A stretch of 64,000 bases of DNA from Candidatus Ozemibacter sibiricus (lineage in GTDB: Bacteria; Muiribacteriota; Ozemobacteria; Ozemobacterales; Ozemobacteraceae). Below the pieces are notes generated by a model that was not told the DNA's origin, did not search any database, and saw nothing but the letters and a program-made list of their open reading frames with translations. Position 1 is the stretch's first letter; every line of letters begins with the position of its first letter. The translations under genes were made by a program, and so were the position numbers. Shown piece by piece: positions 1 to 9,225 of the stretch. Where the stretch lies: positions 62,001 to 126,000 of the forward strand of contig QOQW01000006.1 of the NCBI GenBank assembly GCA_003327425.1, written 5' to 3'.

Positions 1-1272
1 CAGGATGGTGAAAAACTGGGCGCCAGCCGACAGCCGAGCGTAGTCGATGGTGTTGAAGCCGGCGGTCCGGGCGGTGGCGGAGGCGAAGAAGGCGGTCAGC
101 AGGCGCTCCGGCCAGGACAGGTCGCGCATGACCGGGCCCGGCAGTTCGAGCAGAAGCAGCATCAGCGTGCCGCCTCCCAGCAGAAGGCCGGTCATGCCCA
201 GCGCCATCAAGGAGTGCACGTCGTGGGCCAGCCGACGGTCGCCGCGCAGGAAGCCGTTGATCGCGCTCAGCACCGAGAAGCCGAGGCCGCCCGTGATGAG
301 CAGGCCAAGGATGGCGGCGTTGATGACCGGGTCGCTGCGGAAGCCCATCAGGTTGTCGGAGAACAGGGCGAAGCCGGCATTGCAGAATGCCGAGATGGCA
401 TGGAAGACGCCCAGATAGAGGGCCTGCCCGGCGCTGCATTCCAGCACCATGGCGAAACGCGCGGCCAGCACCAGCGCTCCGACCCCCTCGATCACCAGGG
501 TCCATTTCAGGATGTCGCGCAGGGTCTGGCGCAACGCGGCGTGATCGGAGGCGTCGAGGACGGTCTGCAACACGGAGCGTTCGGACATGCCCAGGCGCTT
601 GCCGACGAGAAACGCGGCGCCGGTCGACAGCGTCATGATGCCCAGCCCGCCGACCTGGATCAGACCGAGAATGACCAGTTGACCGAACAGGGAAAAATAG
701 GTCGGCGTGTCGACCACGATCAGACCAGTGACGCAGGCGGCCGAGGTGGCGGTGAAGATCGCCGTCAGGAAGGAGGGCGCGTGGCCGGGGTCGACCGAGA
801 CCGGCAGGAGCAACAGGAACGTGCCGATCAGGATGAGGCCCAGGAAACTGCTGGCGATCAGGCGGGCGGGGCGCTCGGAGATGGTCTGGGCGAAGTTCGG
901 CAGGGTGCTCGCGGCCAGATACCGATGGAAATAATGGGTGAGCTGCCGCACGCAGAGAACATGGGCGGGATGGACGCCCCCAAAGGTCAGCACCAGCAGC
1001 GGCACAAAAAAGACCAGATCGATGGCGGCCCTGACCAGAAACGCCAGCAGCCCGGGGGCGATGGCCATCGCCGTGAGCAGGTGCAGGGCATAGAGCGGGT
1101 AGATGGGAATCGCGGTCAGGTCTTTGAAGCGCTGATAGACGGCATGGCCTTGGCAGGTGGGATCAAGGATCAGGAATGCCACCTCCAGCAAGGCGAACAG
1201 GTTCATCGTCCGTCGGCAGGCGGTGTGCAGGCGGTGGACGGACCAGAGAGAACCAGCGGCGTGATCGGTCAT
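1..1272 (-). CDS. TrkH/KtrB-family potassium uptake protein (partial, 3' end outside window)
   Basis: Membrane subunit of a Trk/Ktr potassium uptake system. The 424 visible residues are very hydrophobic and carry three selectivity-filter repeats typical of the family: TSAACVTGL, then SAFCNAGF, then TARTAGFNT just before the window edge. The C-terminal repeat is cut off. ATG at 1272 is preferred because GGGAAG lies just upstream; an in-frame ATG at 1206 has no clear ribosome binding site. An extra hydrophobic N-terminal region of about 100 residues precedes the segment that usually opens the family. Its partner RCK subunit (TrkA/KtrA) is not visible. A c-di-AMP riboswitch and a consensus promoter directly upstream say that it is controlled by c-di-AMP, as known for K+ transporters elsewhere. 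Confidence 0.9.
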   Translation of the reverse strand, partial: MTDHAAGSLWSVHRLHTACRRTMNLFALLEVAFLILDPTCQGHAVYQRFKDLTAIPIYPLYALHLLTAMAIAPGLLAFLVRAAIDLVFFVPLLVLTFGGVHPAHVLCVRQLTHYFHRYLAASTLPNFAQTISERPARLIASSFLGLILIGTFLLLLPVSVDPGHAPSFLTAIFTATSAACVTGLIVVDTPTYFSLFGQLVILGLIQVGGLGIMTLSTGAAFLVGKRLGMSERSVLQTVLDASDHAALRQTLRDILKWTLVIEGVGALVLAARFAMVLECSAGQALYLGVFHAISAFCNAGFALFSDNLMGFRSDPVINAAILGLLITGGLGFSVLSAINGFLRGDRRLAHDVHSLMALGMTGLLLGGGTLMLLLLELPGPVMRDLSWPERLLTAFFASATARTAGFNTIDYARLSAGAQFFTIL

Positions 1273-1406
1273 GGCGATCTTCCCGGGCGGACAGGCGCCT
1301 CCGGCGCTGGGCGGCCCATCAGAGCGCGCCTGGCTGGCCGACCAGGTCAGCCGAAAGAACCGATCGACGGGCATACCCGATCACGGGCAGTCCCATGCAG
1401 CGTGTC

Positions 1407-1430
1407 AGACCTCCGGGGAACCGGGGGTCT
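1407..1430 (-). other. hairpin after the c-di-AMP aptamer, possible expression platform
   Basis: The minus-strand sequence forms AGACC, a C/A mismatch, CCGG, a TTCC loop, CCGG and GGTCT. It begins at the 3' edge of the aptamer. No run of U follows, so it may act on translation or through Rho rather than as an intrinsic terminator. Confidence 0.45.
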
Positions 1431-1556
1431 CCTCCTTCTGTCGCCTACGAGGTTAGCTGGCGGGTTGGGCGCTGAAGGTCGCCCTTCCAGGCGGGCTGGA
1501 ATTCACCCCAGGACGTGGGTCCCCCGTTTCCGATCTGCTCGGAACTCGGCGTGGCA
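1428..1556 (-). promoter_or_regulatory. c-di-AMP riboswitch (ydaO/yuaA class) upstream of trkH/ktrB
   Basis: Read on the minus strand, the 5' leader contains the conserved blocks of the c-di-AMP aptamer in order: CGGGGGACCCA, GGGGTGAAT, AGGGCGA, then CAGCTAACCTCGTAGGCG and a final GGAGGAGA. These are the invariant blocks of the B. subtilis ydaO leader. The element starts within a few bases of the predicted transcription start. A 9-bp hairpin with one mismatch (1407-1430) follows at once and could be the expression switch, although it has no U-tract. Binding c-di-AMP is expected to lower transporter expression when the nucleotide is abundant; that direction is family knowledge, not visible here. 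Confidence 0.92.
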
Positions 1557-1564
1557 TGGCCCCA

Positions 1565-1593
1565 TATATACGCTCCCCCGCGGGATTTGTCAA
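1565..1593 (-). promoter_or_regulatory. sigma70-type promoter for the trkH/ktrB leader
   Basis: The minus strand has a perfect -35 TTGACA (1593-1588), a 17-bp spacer and TATATA as -10 (1570-1565). The predicted start near 1558 coincides with the 5' end of the riboswitch aptamer, which supports both calls. Confidence 0.85.
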
Positions 1594-1692
1594 CTACCGG
1601 ACTGCCCTCTGCCACCAGTCTGGAGGGGGCTGGATGTCTCGGGGCGGCGACGCGGCCATCTGCCCACATCTTGTCGTGACACGGCCGATCGG

Positions 1693-2184
1693 TCACGGAA
1701 TCGCCGGAAGAGGGATCGGGGCGGCCGGGTGACCGTGGCGGGTGCAGCGGATGTGCCAGGGTTGCGTGGGGGAGCGAGGGTCGGGGGGAGCGTAGAGGAG
1801 GGTGTAGGTGCCCGGCTCGCCCGGCAAGGAAGCCAGGCCTTCTCCGCAGCCGAGACGGGGCGGAAGATAGCCACCGGCCTGCAGTTCAGCGAGAGGAACG
1901 GGGCCCGTGGCGATGGCCAGTGGCGCTGTGGCGTGGTCGAGATTGTACAGCTCGATGGCGCTTTCCAGGCGTCGAAGGTCGTTGAAACAGCGCCGTTGCC
2001 AGATCGCCTGAAGGTCAGGGGGCGTGACCCAGGTGGACCAGAGAAGGGGAACACCGATCAGGAGCAGACCTCCGCCGATGAAGGCGGCCAGAGCCCGCCG
2101 GCCGCCAATGACGCCCGCCGCCAGGGCGAGCCCCAGGCCGATGGCCAGAACGGCCAACCAGGGAGCCAGGCCGGCGGGCGTCAT
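1693..2184 (-). CDS. small membrane protein with a pseudopilin-like C-terminal region
   Basis: A 163-residue protein that I cannot name. Two hydrophobic segments (about residues 6-28 and 30-50) are followed by a soluble part. That part reads CFNDLRRLESAIELYNLD and then LAELQAGGYLPP, which resembles the way type II secretion and type IV pilin-like proteins continue after their helix (a list of residues, a growing-chain phrase, then a glycine-proline turn). There is no prepilin cleavage motif at the N-terminus, so it is not a normal pilin. It starts 22 bases after the stop of the TPR gene and is probably co-transcribed with it. The trkH promoter lies just downstream, so the two are separate units. 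Confidence 0.65.
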   Translation of the reverse strand: MTPAGLAPWLAVLAIGLGLALAAGVIGGRRALAAFIGGGLLLIGVPLLWSTWVTPPDLQAIWQRRCFNDLRRLESAIELYNLDHATAPLAIATGPVPLAELQAGGYLPPRLGCGEGLASLPGEPGTYTLLYAPPDPRSPTQPWHIRCTRHGHPAAPIPLPAIP

Positions 2185-2206
2185 GGCGGTCAGGGAGTTC
2201 CCGAGG

Positions 2207-3655
2207 TCATTTCATCCGTTCCTGGGCGCGTGCGAGCAGGTCGCTGGCTCGGCGGTCGCCTGGGCGAGCCTGCAGGATGGTCTGACAGCTCTCGGCGCAG
2301 GCCGGCAGGTCGCCCGCCTGGAAATAGGCCTCGGCCAGGGCGAAGCGAGCTTCCTGGTTCTGCGGATACCGGCTGACCAGGGCGCGCAGTTTGTCGAGCC
2401 CTTTGTCGGCGTCGCCGGTGTAATAGGCGCTCTTGAAATACAGGCGGGCCGCTTCGACGTCGTCATCTTTGAGCGACAGCGCCTTGTCGAGGGCTTCCAT
2501 GGCGCGCGCGTGCTTGCCGTTGGCGGCGGCGTTCTTGCCCAGGAGCAGCCAGGCCTCGTGGTAGGCGGGAGCCTTCTCGACGGCTTTGCGCAGAAGATCG
2601 CGGGCTTCCGCTTCTTTCTGCTGGGCGAGGAACGCCTTGGCCTGCTCGACCCAGGCCTTGGCCTGCGGATCGATGGCGGAGCCGGGCGGGGGGGCGTCGG
2701 GTGTGGCGGGGGCCATGGCGGGGGCCGGGGGCTCAGCTCGGGGAGCTGGGGCAGGGGAGGAGGGAGCGGGGGCGGCAGGTGCGGCTGGCGCCGGGCCGAG
2801 GGCGGCGAGGCGCGCTTCCAGGTCTTGTCGGAAGGCGGCGGCTTCAGCGGAGACGGTGGCCGCCGGGGCGGCCCGCAACGCTTGTTCAAGCAGCTTGCGG
2901 CGGGCAGCCACGGCCGTTTCCGGCAAGGCGGCCGCTTTGGCCGCCAACTGCTGAGCAAGACCAAGGGTTCCGCCGGTCTGATCGGTTCCGGTCGGGGCGG
3001 GGCTGGCGGTGGGGGCGGCCGTCACGGCCGGCGCGGCGAGCGTGGGCGAAGCGGGCTCTCCGGCCGTGGTTGACGATGGGGCAGGCGCTGGTGATGGCTC
3101 GGCCGGCGGCGTGGCCTGAGAGGTTCCGGTGCCGGGCAGACCGACGATCTGGAAGGTGACCGAAACTTCAGTGGCGGCGCCCAGGCCGCCTTTCACTTCG
3201 TCCAGGACGAGGCGCAGCCCGATGCCCTGGCCGCGGGCTTCGCCGAGCACGGTGCCAGCCTTGCCCTTCGCGGCCGCCAGTTTGACCGGGGCCAGTTCGA
3301 TGGTCCGGGTGACCGCGCCCCCTTCGAGCAGACGCAGGCGAGCGCCGAGCTGGCGCAGATACGAATCGTTCTTCTTGTTCTCCCAGGTTTCGAGGATCTC
3401 GATTTCCCCAGCCAGGGTCTTGCCTTCGATGGTTATGGGAGCGGGCAGGGGAAACGTGGTGGGGTGCGGGTCATAGCTGATGAGCCGAGGCACGGTGGCC
3501 AGGATGTCGGCCGGCGCTGGCTCGGCAGCGGGGGCGGGCGCCGCTTTCCTGGCCGCGGCCGGAGCCGTGGCTTTCTTCTTGGCGGCGGCCTGGGCCGGCA
3601 GGGCACTGGCGACAAGGAGCAGGGCGATCAAGGTGAGGACGAGACAACGACGCAT
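2207..3655 (-). CDS. secreted TPR-repeat protein
   Basis: A 482-residue exported protein. A signal peptide (residues 1-23, ending ALPAQA) is followed by a Lys/Ala/Pro-rich stretch, a beta-rich domain (about 55-170), a long Pro/Ala/Ser-rich linker, and at least three TPR-like helical repeats in the last 150 residues (for example AWLLLGKNAAANGKHARAMEALDKALSL). TPR repeats are protein-interaction scaffolds; the partner is unknown. GAGGAGG stands just before the ATG. It follows the large receptor kinase on the same strand after a gap of 183 bases, and a small membrane protein follows, so it may belong to the same envelope-sensing unit. Enzymatic motifs are not seen. Confidence 0.75.
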   Translation of the reverse strand: MRRCLVLTLIALLLVASALPAQAAAKKKATAPAAARKAAPAPAAEPAPADILATVPRLISYDPHPTTFPLPAPITIEGKTLAGEIEILETWENKKNDSYLRQLGARLRLLEGGAVTRTIELAPVKLAAAKGKAGTVLGEARGQGIGLRLVLDEVKGGLGAATEVSVTFQIVGLPGTGTSQATPPAEPSPAPAPSSTTAGEPASPTLAAPAVTAAPTASPAPTGTDQTGGTLGLAQQLAAKAAALPETAVAARRKLLEQALRAAPAATVSAEAAAFRQDLEARLAALGPAPAAPAAPAPSSPAPAPRAEPPAPAMAPATPDAPPPGSAIDPQAKAWVEQAKAFLAQQKEAEARDLLRKAVEKAPAYHEAWLLLGKNAAANGKHARAMEALDKALSLKDDDVEAARLYFKSAYYTGDADKGLDKLRALVSRYPQNQEARFALAEAYFQAGDLPACAESCQTILQARPGDRRASDLLARAQERMK

Positions 3656-3838
3656 GGGGTCCTCCTCAGGGGGGAGTGATTGGGCCGACGCGCGCGGTGC
3701 GGCCAGAGGGGACGGGGAACAAAGCGGACCTCCGACGCGCCGGGACGGCCGTCGGGAAAAGCCTCACAGAAGGATCGGACAGGGAAGCCGGCCAAGGGCT
3801 GGGCCCGAGCGAAGAGCCCGACTGTGAGGAACGCGGAT

Positions 3839-6800
3839 TCATAAGCGGTCGATGCGTCCTCCATTGTCGGATCGTTCGGGCTGGCCTTTGTTCCCGGACA
3901 GGGTGTTGGCGCCGACCCGAGCCTGGCTGGCATTGCCCTGCACGTGAATGCCGTGCTTCTGGTTGCCGGAGATGGTGTTGCCTTCGATCCGGTCGGCTTT
4001 GCCGCCCATGTCGACCTGTACGCCATGCCAGCCGTTGCCGGTGATGGTGTTCTGCTGGATGGTGCCGGCTCCGTCGGCGTAGACGAACACCCCGTTCTCG
4101 GCGTTGTCGCGGATGGTGTTGCCCTTGATGATCGGCGCGGCTCGATTCTTGATGCCGATGCCCGACTTGCCGCTGCGGGTGATGGTATTGCCGGACAAGG
4201 TGCCGCCGGCGCCATCGCTGAACCAGACGCCGTAGATGGCGGCCCCCTCCATGGTGTTGCCCTGGATCAGGGGTTTGCCGCCGCGGACCAGCAGTCCCAT
4301 GCCGCGCGAGCCGCTCAAGGTATTGCCCTGGACGACCGGGTTGCCCCCGTAGATGCCGACGCATGCGCTCCAATCGGGGGCGGCGGCGGCGGCGGTGCTG
4401 GTCACGAGGCAGTTCTTCAGCGTGGGGGAACCGCCAGTGATCTTCACCGCGTCGGTCTGCGAGGTGCCTTTATAGGCGATCGTGAGGTTGCTGACGAGCG
4501 CTTTGCCCGCCAGCGTCAGCACCGGGCGGTCGGCGCTTTGCAGGATGATCTGACCGCGGTCGCCATCACCGACCACGGTGATCGCCTTGTCGATGACCAG
4601 GCCGCCCTGATGGGTGCCTGGCTGCAGTTTGATGGTCGTACCGGGCTGGGCCTGGGCGACGGCGTCAGCCAGGCTGGGCGACCGGCCGGGCGCCACGACG
4701 ATCTCGAGGGGGGAGCCAGGCGGCTGGACGGGGGGTTCGGGCGGGGTAGGGGGGCGATCCGGCGGCTGGATAGGCGGGGTAACCGGCGGTTCGGGGGGGC
4801 GGGCGGCGTCGGTCAGGGCCTTGGCCAGGGCGGCCAGCCCAGGATGGTCGGGGACGAAGGCGCGGGCCTGGTCGCCAAGCCGGCGGGCGGTGGCGAGATC
4901 TTTGGCCGAGACTGCCGCCTGTGCGGCCTCGAGACAGCGATCGGCGGCTCGACGCCGGCCGGCCCGGGCCGGCTCGGCACCGCCCGGCAGCTGTTCGAGG
5001 CCTTTCAGCAGACCGGCGACCGTTTCGACCTTGGTCGGGAAGTCGGGGGCCTCGAGGGTCTGGGTAACTTTGGCCTCGAGGTCGGCGCGGCGGCGCTCGC
5101 TGGCCTGCTGGGCGGCGGTGCGAGCCTCCTGGGCCAGCGCTTGGAGGCCAGGGTCATGGGCCAGCGGGGGGAAGAGGAGGGCTTCGCGCACGATGGTTTC
5201 CGCTTCGGCCGGGTCGCGGGCCAGAGCGGCGCGGGCCGCCGCGGTCAGGCGGTGGCGCAGGGCGTCGGCGAGTTCCTGGGCGACCGCCGCCTGGCCGAGG
5301 CTGTCGAGTTCCTTGAACAGGCCGGTCAGTCCTTTGGCGGGGCTGCCGGGGGCATATTTCTCGAGGGCGGTGCGGATACGGTTGACCCGCTCGCTGGCCT
5401 GCCGGGTCTTGAGCTGTTCCATGCCCTCGCGCAATTCGGCGAGGAAGGGATCGTCCGCCGGAAAGAGGCGGTTGGCCACCGCCAGCAGCGGGTCAAAGTC
5501 GTCGGTCGTCCTGGCGGCGGCGGCGCGGCTGCGCAAGGCCGCGGCCGCGCCGGCGCGGATCTCGCCCGCGGCTTCGGTGGCGCCGGCCTTATCGAGGTCG
5601 GCGAGCAGGGCCGGCAGCCCGGCCGCTTTCTTGGCCAGCGGATCGGCGGCCCACGCCAACCCCTGCACCCGCTTCTTGTTGACGGCTTCGGCCACCTGGG
5701 CCTGCGCGGCGGCCGAGGCGAGAGCGGTTTCGAGGGCGGTGATCTCGGCCTGCCAGGCGGCGGGGTCGAGGGCGGCGGGCTGGCCGACCTTCAAGATCTG
5801 GAGGGCTTTGGCGGGGTCATTGGCGACCTGGCGGGCGGCCGTGCGGTAGCGTTCGGCCAGGTCGCGCCGGCCGGCGGCGGCTTCCTCCGGCAGGGCGAAT
5901 TCGGTTTCGAGCCGGCGCAGGTCGGCGAGTTCAGCCTCGGGCGAGTGGGTCGGGGCCCAGGCGGCGCGGGCCTGGGCGATCCGCTCGCGAAGCTGGCGGA
6001 GGAGTGCCTCGCGTTCGGCGGCGGCGCGGGCCTGGGCGATCGCTTCGGCCAGCGTCTGTTCGCGAGCGGTGAACCTGGTCTGGTCTGGAAAAGCAGCAGC
6101 CGCCCGTCGGGCGAGAGCGAGGGCGGCGGCCGGGCTGGCCGCTGCTTGTCGGTCGATTTCCTCCCAGAACAGGTCGGCCACCCGTTGGCGGCCGGCATCG
6201 GCCCGGGTCCGGTCGCCGAGCGTCGCGAGCCGGGCGCAGGCCGCCAGCACATCGGTGGGATCGGTTGCGATGGTGAATCGGGTCAGGGCGAGATCGAGAG
6301 CGGCGGCGGCGCTGGCCAGGGCAGCTTCAGCGGCGGCGCGGCGGGCGGCTTCCTGGATTGCGGCCTGGCGCTCGAGCAGGCGAGGCTCGCCCGGCAGGGC
6401 GGCCAGGCCTCGCTCGAGCAGGGCGAGGGCGCCGCTGGCGTCGGCCGGGGCCAGGCGGTCGGCCTCGGTCAGCCAGAGGTCGACGAGGCGGGTGCGCAGA
6501 GCCGCGGCCCGTTCGGCCTGGCCAGCCGCCGTCAGGCGATCGGCCAGCGCCAGCACCGGGCGCGGGTCGGTGGCGGGGGTGAGGGCGGCGGCGACCCGCT
6601 CGGCTTCCTCGAGCAGCGTGCGCAGGGCCGCGGCCTGGGCGGCTTGCTGGGCTGCTTGTTGGGCGGCCGCCGCCGCGTCGGAGGCGAGGCGAGCCCGGGT
6701 GGCCTCCGCCTGGCGGATCCGGTCGTCGAGACCGGGCGTGGTCGGGAAATGGGTGCGCAGATCGCGATAGAAGGCCAGCGCCCGTTCAGGATCCGTCTGG

Positions 6801-9211
6801 ACGAGGGCGTCGGCATCCCGCTGGAAGCGGTCGATCCAGGTGGTTTGCGTCCAGGCGGCTTCGGAAGCCAGGCCGGCCTGGGCCATCTCGCCAAGCAGGT
6901 CGGCCAGCTCGGCTGACCCTGATCCCGGGGCCAGGCCGGCCAGCAAGGCCGCCGCCCGCTGCCGGAGGGCGTCCTGGCGCTGTCGCTGGGCAGCCTCTTT
7001 CTGCAGATCGGCTCGATAGGCCAGCAGGGTGAGAGCCGCCGACGCATTGGCCGGGTCGATGCGAACGGCCTCTTCGAACAGCAGCAGGGCCTGGGTGGCC
7101 TGGCCGGCTTCCCGGGCGCGCGTGGCCCGGCGCTCGAATTCGGCGCTGATGACCGGCCGGAAGGCCTGGGCGAGGGGCCCGCCGCGGGTGGCCTGTTCGA
7201 GACTGAACAGGTGGCGGGCCGCCGTTTCGAAGTCGTTGAGGGCGATGGCGCGCCGAATTTCGGCTTCTAGCGCGGGGACGGTCAAGGCGACGGCATCGGC
7301 GGGCCGCGGCAGGGGGGGCGGCGGGCTGGCCGGGCGCAGATATACCCAGGCGCCCACGCCGAGCCCGAGGGCGCCGACCAGGGCGAGGCCGATCAGCCAG
7401 GAGCGGGAGGCGGGCCGGTCGTCGAGCAGGGTGCGCAAAGGCGCGGTGCGTCGGCTTTTGGCGATCTTGCGCGGGCCGGCTTCCTCCCCCGCGGCAGCGG
7501 CCGGATGCGACAACTGGAATTCCTCGAGGGCGGCGATCAGCTCTTCCGGGGTCGGTCGCGCCTCGGGGTTCTTGTCGAGCATGCGGCGGACGAGCGGGAG
7601 CAAAGGGGCGATGACCGGATCGGGAATCAGGACCTGGGCCGGCAGGGTGGCCTCGATGTGCTTGGCGGCGACCGCCACGGCGGCGTTGGCCCCGGGTTCG
7701 GCCTGGAAGGGGGGCTGGCCGAACAGCAGTTCCCAGAAGATGACCCCCATCGAGTAGATGTCGGATTTCCCGGTCAGGGCCTTGTCGCCGAGGCATTGCT
7801 CGGGCGACATGTATTCGGGCGTGCCCAGCGTGAAGCCGGTTCTGGTCGTGCTGACCGACGAGCGGGCGATGCCGAAGTCGAGGATCTTCAGCAGGCCGTC
7901 GCGGGTGATGTAGAGGTTGGCGGGCTTGAGATCGCGATGGATGATGCCACGGGCGTGGCAGGCCGCGATGCCTTCGGCCAGCTGCAGCATCAGCGGCACG
8001 GTGTTGAGCGGGGCCTTCAGAAGGCTGGGCTTGAGCGTGGCCAGCGTGACCCCGTCGACGTATTCCATGACCAGGAAGGGGCGGCCGGTGGTCTTCTCGA
8101 TCGAGGAGGCGTAGATGCCGACGACATTGGGATGGCCGACCGTGGCGAGCAGCTGCCCCTCGCGGATGAACCGCTCGACGAGGCCGGGATCGCGGCAGGC
8201 TTCTTCATTGAGCACCTTGATGGCGACCGTCCGATTGAGGGCGCGATCGCGCACCTTGAACGCGCGGCCCATGCCGCCTTCGCCGAGCAGGGATTCGATC
8301 TCGTAGATCTCATTGACCACCCCGCCGATCTGGAACGGGTCACGGCCCGTCGCTCCCGTGCGGCCGCCGGTCTCGAGGAGACGCACTTCCGTCTTCAACT
8401 GCTCGATGATGGTCGGCAGATCGGGACGGTCTTCAGGCTTCTTGGCCAGCATGCGCCCGAGCAGATCGCGGAGATGGGCGCCGACGGGGTTGGCGTCGAG
8501 CTTGTCGAGGGGCGGCGGATCGTTGAGGTGCATCAGGGCGATGGCCAGGGCTGGATCGGCGGCACCCGAGCCGACGTCGAAGGGCAGCGAGCCGGTCAGG
8601 AATTCCCAGAGCATGATGCCGATCGAGTAGATGTCGGCCTTCGGGGTGATCTCGCCTTTGCCCAGGCATTGTTCGGGCGACATGTAATGCGGCGTGCCGA
8701 TCGCGATGCCGGTGCGGGTCTGCTTCTGGGCGGCCTTGGCGATGCCGAAGTCGACGATGCGGATCTTCCCCTCGCGGTTGACCAGGACGTTGCCGGGCTT
8801 GATGTCGCGATGGATGATGCCCTTCTGGTGGCAGGCGTGGATGCCTTCGCACAGATCGATGAAATGCCGCAGGAGGGTGATGGGATCGCGTTGGTAGTCC
8901 TCGCGGCGTTTGTCGATGCTGACGCCGTCGAAATACTCCATGACCAGGAAGGTGGCGTTCAGCTCGAGGTCGGTGTCGGAGGCGTAGACGGTGACGACGG
9001 CGGGATGATCGATGGTGGCGAGGATCCGGCCTTCGTTCAGGAAGCGCTGGGCGAGTTCCTGATTCTGGGAGACGTCTTCCAGCAGGAACTTGATGGCGAC
9101 TTCCCGGCCCAGGTTCTGGTCGAGAGCGCGGAAAACCATGCCCATGCCTCCGGCGCCGAGCTGGGCAAGGATCTTGTAGTGCCTTCCGACGATTTGTCCG
9201 ACTTTGATCAT
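3839..9211 (-). CDS. tandem Ser/Thr kinase receptor with C-terminal beta-helix domain
   Basis: A 1790-residue transmembrane kinase. Two complete Hanks-type kinase domains lie in series (about residues 12-275 and 305-570). Each has a Gly-rich loop (GAGGMGMVF; GEGGMGRAF), a VAIK lysine, an HRD loop (IIHRDIKPGN; IIHRDLKPAN), DFG and a GTPxYMSPEQ activation segment, so both look catalytically intact. One membrane helix follows (about 602-624), then some 840 residues of Ala/Arg-rich helical sequence, a Pro-rich linker (about 1470-1500) and a right-handed beta-helix (about 1500-1790) with repeated xGNTIxx turns. The kinase half is expected in the cytoplasm and the beta-helix outside it, as a sensor or polysaccharide-binding part. 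A paralogue lies at 42600-46712. The gene is divergent from the AsmA/TamB-like gene. Confidence 0.93.
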   Translation of the reverse strand: MIKVGQIVGRHYKILAQLGAGGMGMVFRALDQNLGREVAIKFLLEDVSQNQELAQRFLNEGRILATIDHPAVVTVYASDTDLELNATFLVMEYFDGVSIDKRREDYQRDPITLLRHFIDLCEGIHACHQKGIIHRDIKPGNVLVNREGKIRIVDFGIAKAAQKQTRTGIAIGTPHYMSPEQCLGKGEITPKADIYSIGIMLWEFLTGSLPFDVGSGAADPALAIALMHLNDPPPLDKLDANPVGAHLRDLLGRMLAKKPEDRPDLPTIIEQLKTEVRLLETGGRTGATGRDPFQIGGVVNEIYEIESLLGEGGMGRAFKVRDRALNRTVAIKVLNEEACRDPGLVERFIREGQLLATVGHPNVVGIYASSIEKTTGRPFLVMEYVDGVTLATLKPSLLKAPLNTVPLMLQLAEGIAACHARGIIHRDLKPANLYITRDGLLKILDFGIARSSVSTTRTGFTLGTPEYMSPEQCLGDKALTGKSDIYSMGVIFWELLFGQPPFQAEPGANAAVAVAAKHIEATLPAQVLIPDPVIAPLLPLVRRMLDKNPEARPTPEELIAALEEFQLSHPAAAAGEEAGPRKIAKSRRTAPLRTLLDDRPASRSWLIGLALVGALGLGVGAWVYLRPASPPPPLPRPADAVALTVPALEAEIRRAIALNDFETAARHLFSLEQATRGGPLAQAFRPVISAEFERRATRAREAGQATQALLLFEEAVRIDPANASAALTLLAYRADLQKEAAQRQRQDALRQRAAALLAGLAPGSGSAELADLLGEMAQAGLASEAAWTQTTWIDRFQRDADALVQTDPERALAFYRDLRTHFPTTPGLDDRIRQAEATRARLASDAAAAAQQAAQQAAQAAALRTLLEEAERVAAALTPATDPRPVLALADRLTAAGQAERAAALRTRLVDLWLTEADRLAPADASGALALLERGLAALPGEPRLLERQAAIQEAARRAAAEAALASAAAALDLALTRFTIATDPTDVLAACARLATLGDRTRADAGRQRVADLFWEEIDRQAAASPAAALALARRAAAAFPDQTRFTAREQTLAEAIAQARAAAEREALLRQLRERIAQARAAWAPTHSPEAELADLRRLETEFALPEEAAAGRRDLAERYRTAARQVANDPAKALQILKVGQPAALDPAAWQAEITALETALASAAAQAQVAEAVNKKRVQGLAWAADPLAKKAAGLPALLADLDKAGATEAAGEIRAGAAAALRSRAAAARTTDDFDPLLAVANRLFPADDPFLAELREGMEQLKTRQASERVNRIRTALEKYAPGSPAKGLTGLFKELDSLGQAAVAQELADALRHRLTAAARAALARDPAEAETIVREALLFPPLAHDPGLQALAQEARTAAQQASERRRADLEAKVTQTLEAPDFPTKVETVAGLLKGLEQLPGGAEPARAGRRRAADRCLEAAQAAVSAKDLATARRLGDQARAFVPDHPGLAALAKALTDAARPPEPPVTPPIQPPDRPPTPPEPPVQPPGSPLEIVVAPGRSPSLADAVAQAQPGTTIKLQPGTHQGGLVIDKAITVVGDGDRGQIILQSADRPVLTLAGKALVSNLTIAYKGTSQTDAVKITGGSPTLKNCLVTSTAAAAAPDWSACVGIYGGNPVVQGNTLSGSRGMGLLVRGGKPLIQGNTMEGAAIYGVWFSDGAGGTLSGNTITRSGKSGIGIKNRAAPIIKGNTIRDNAENGVFVYADGAGTIQQNTITGNGWHGVQVDMGGKADRIEGNTISGNQKHGIHVQGNASQARVGANTLSGNKGQPERSDNGGRIDRL

Positions 9212-9225
9212 GCGCGGCGGGATTG

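Noticed and set aside
1319-1396. 25-codon reading frame between riboswitch and trkH
   Set aside because: The nearest Shine-Dalgarno-like sequence is about 30 bases away from its ATG and belongs to the aptamer.
214-2376. Rightward reading frame of 720 codons
   Set aside because: Runs across the trkH gene, its riboswitch leader and two further genes on the opposite strand. Composition is that of an antisense frame.
3944-6916. Long rightward reading frame of 990 codons
   Set aside because: Complement of the kinase/beta-helix gene, Gly-rich and without any recognisable domain.
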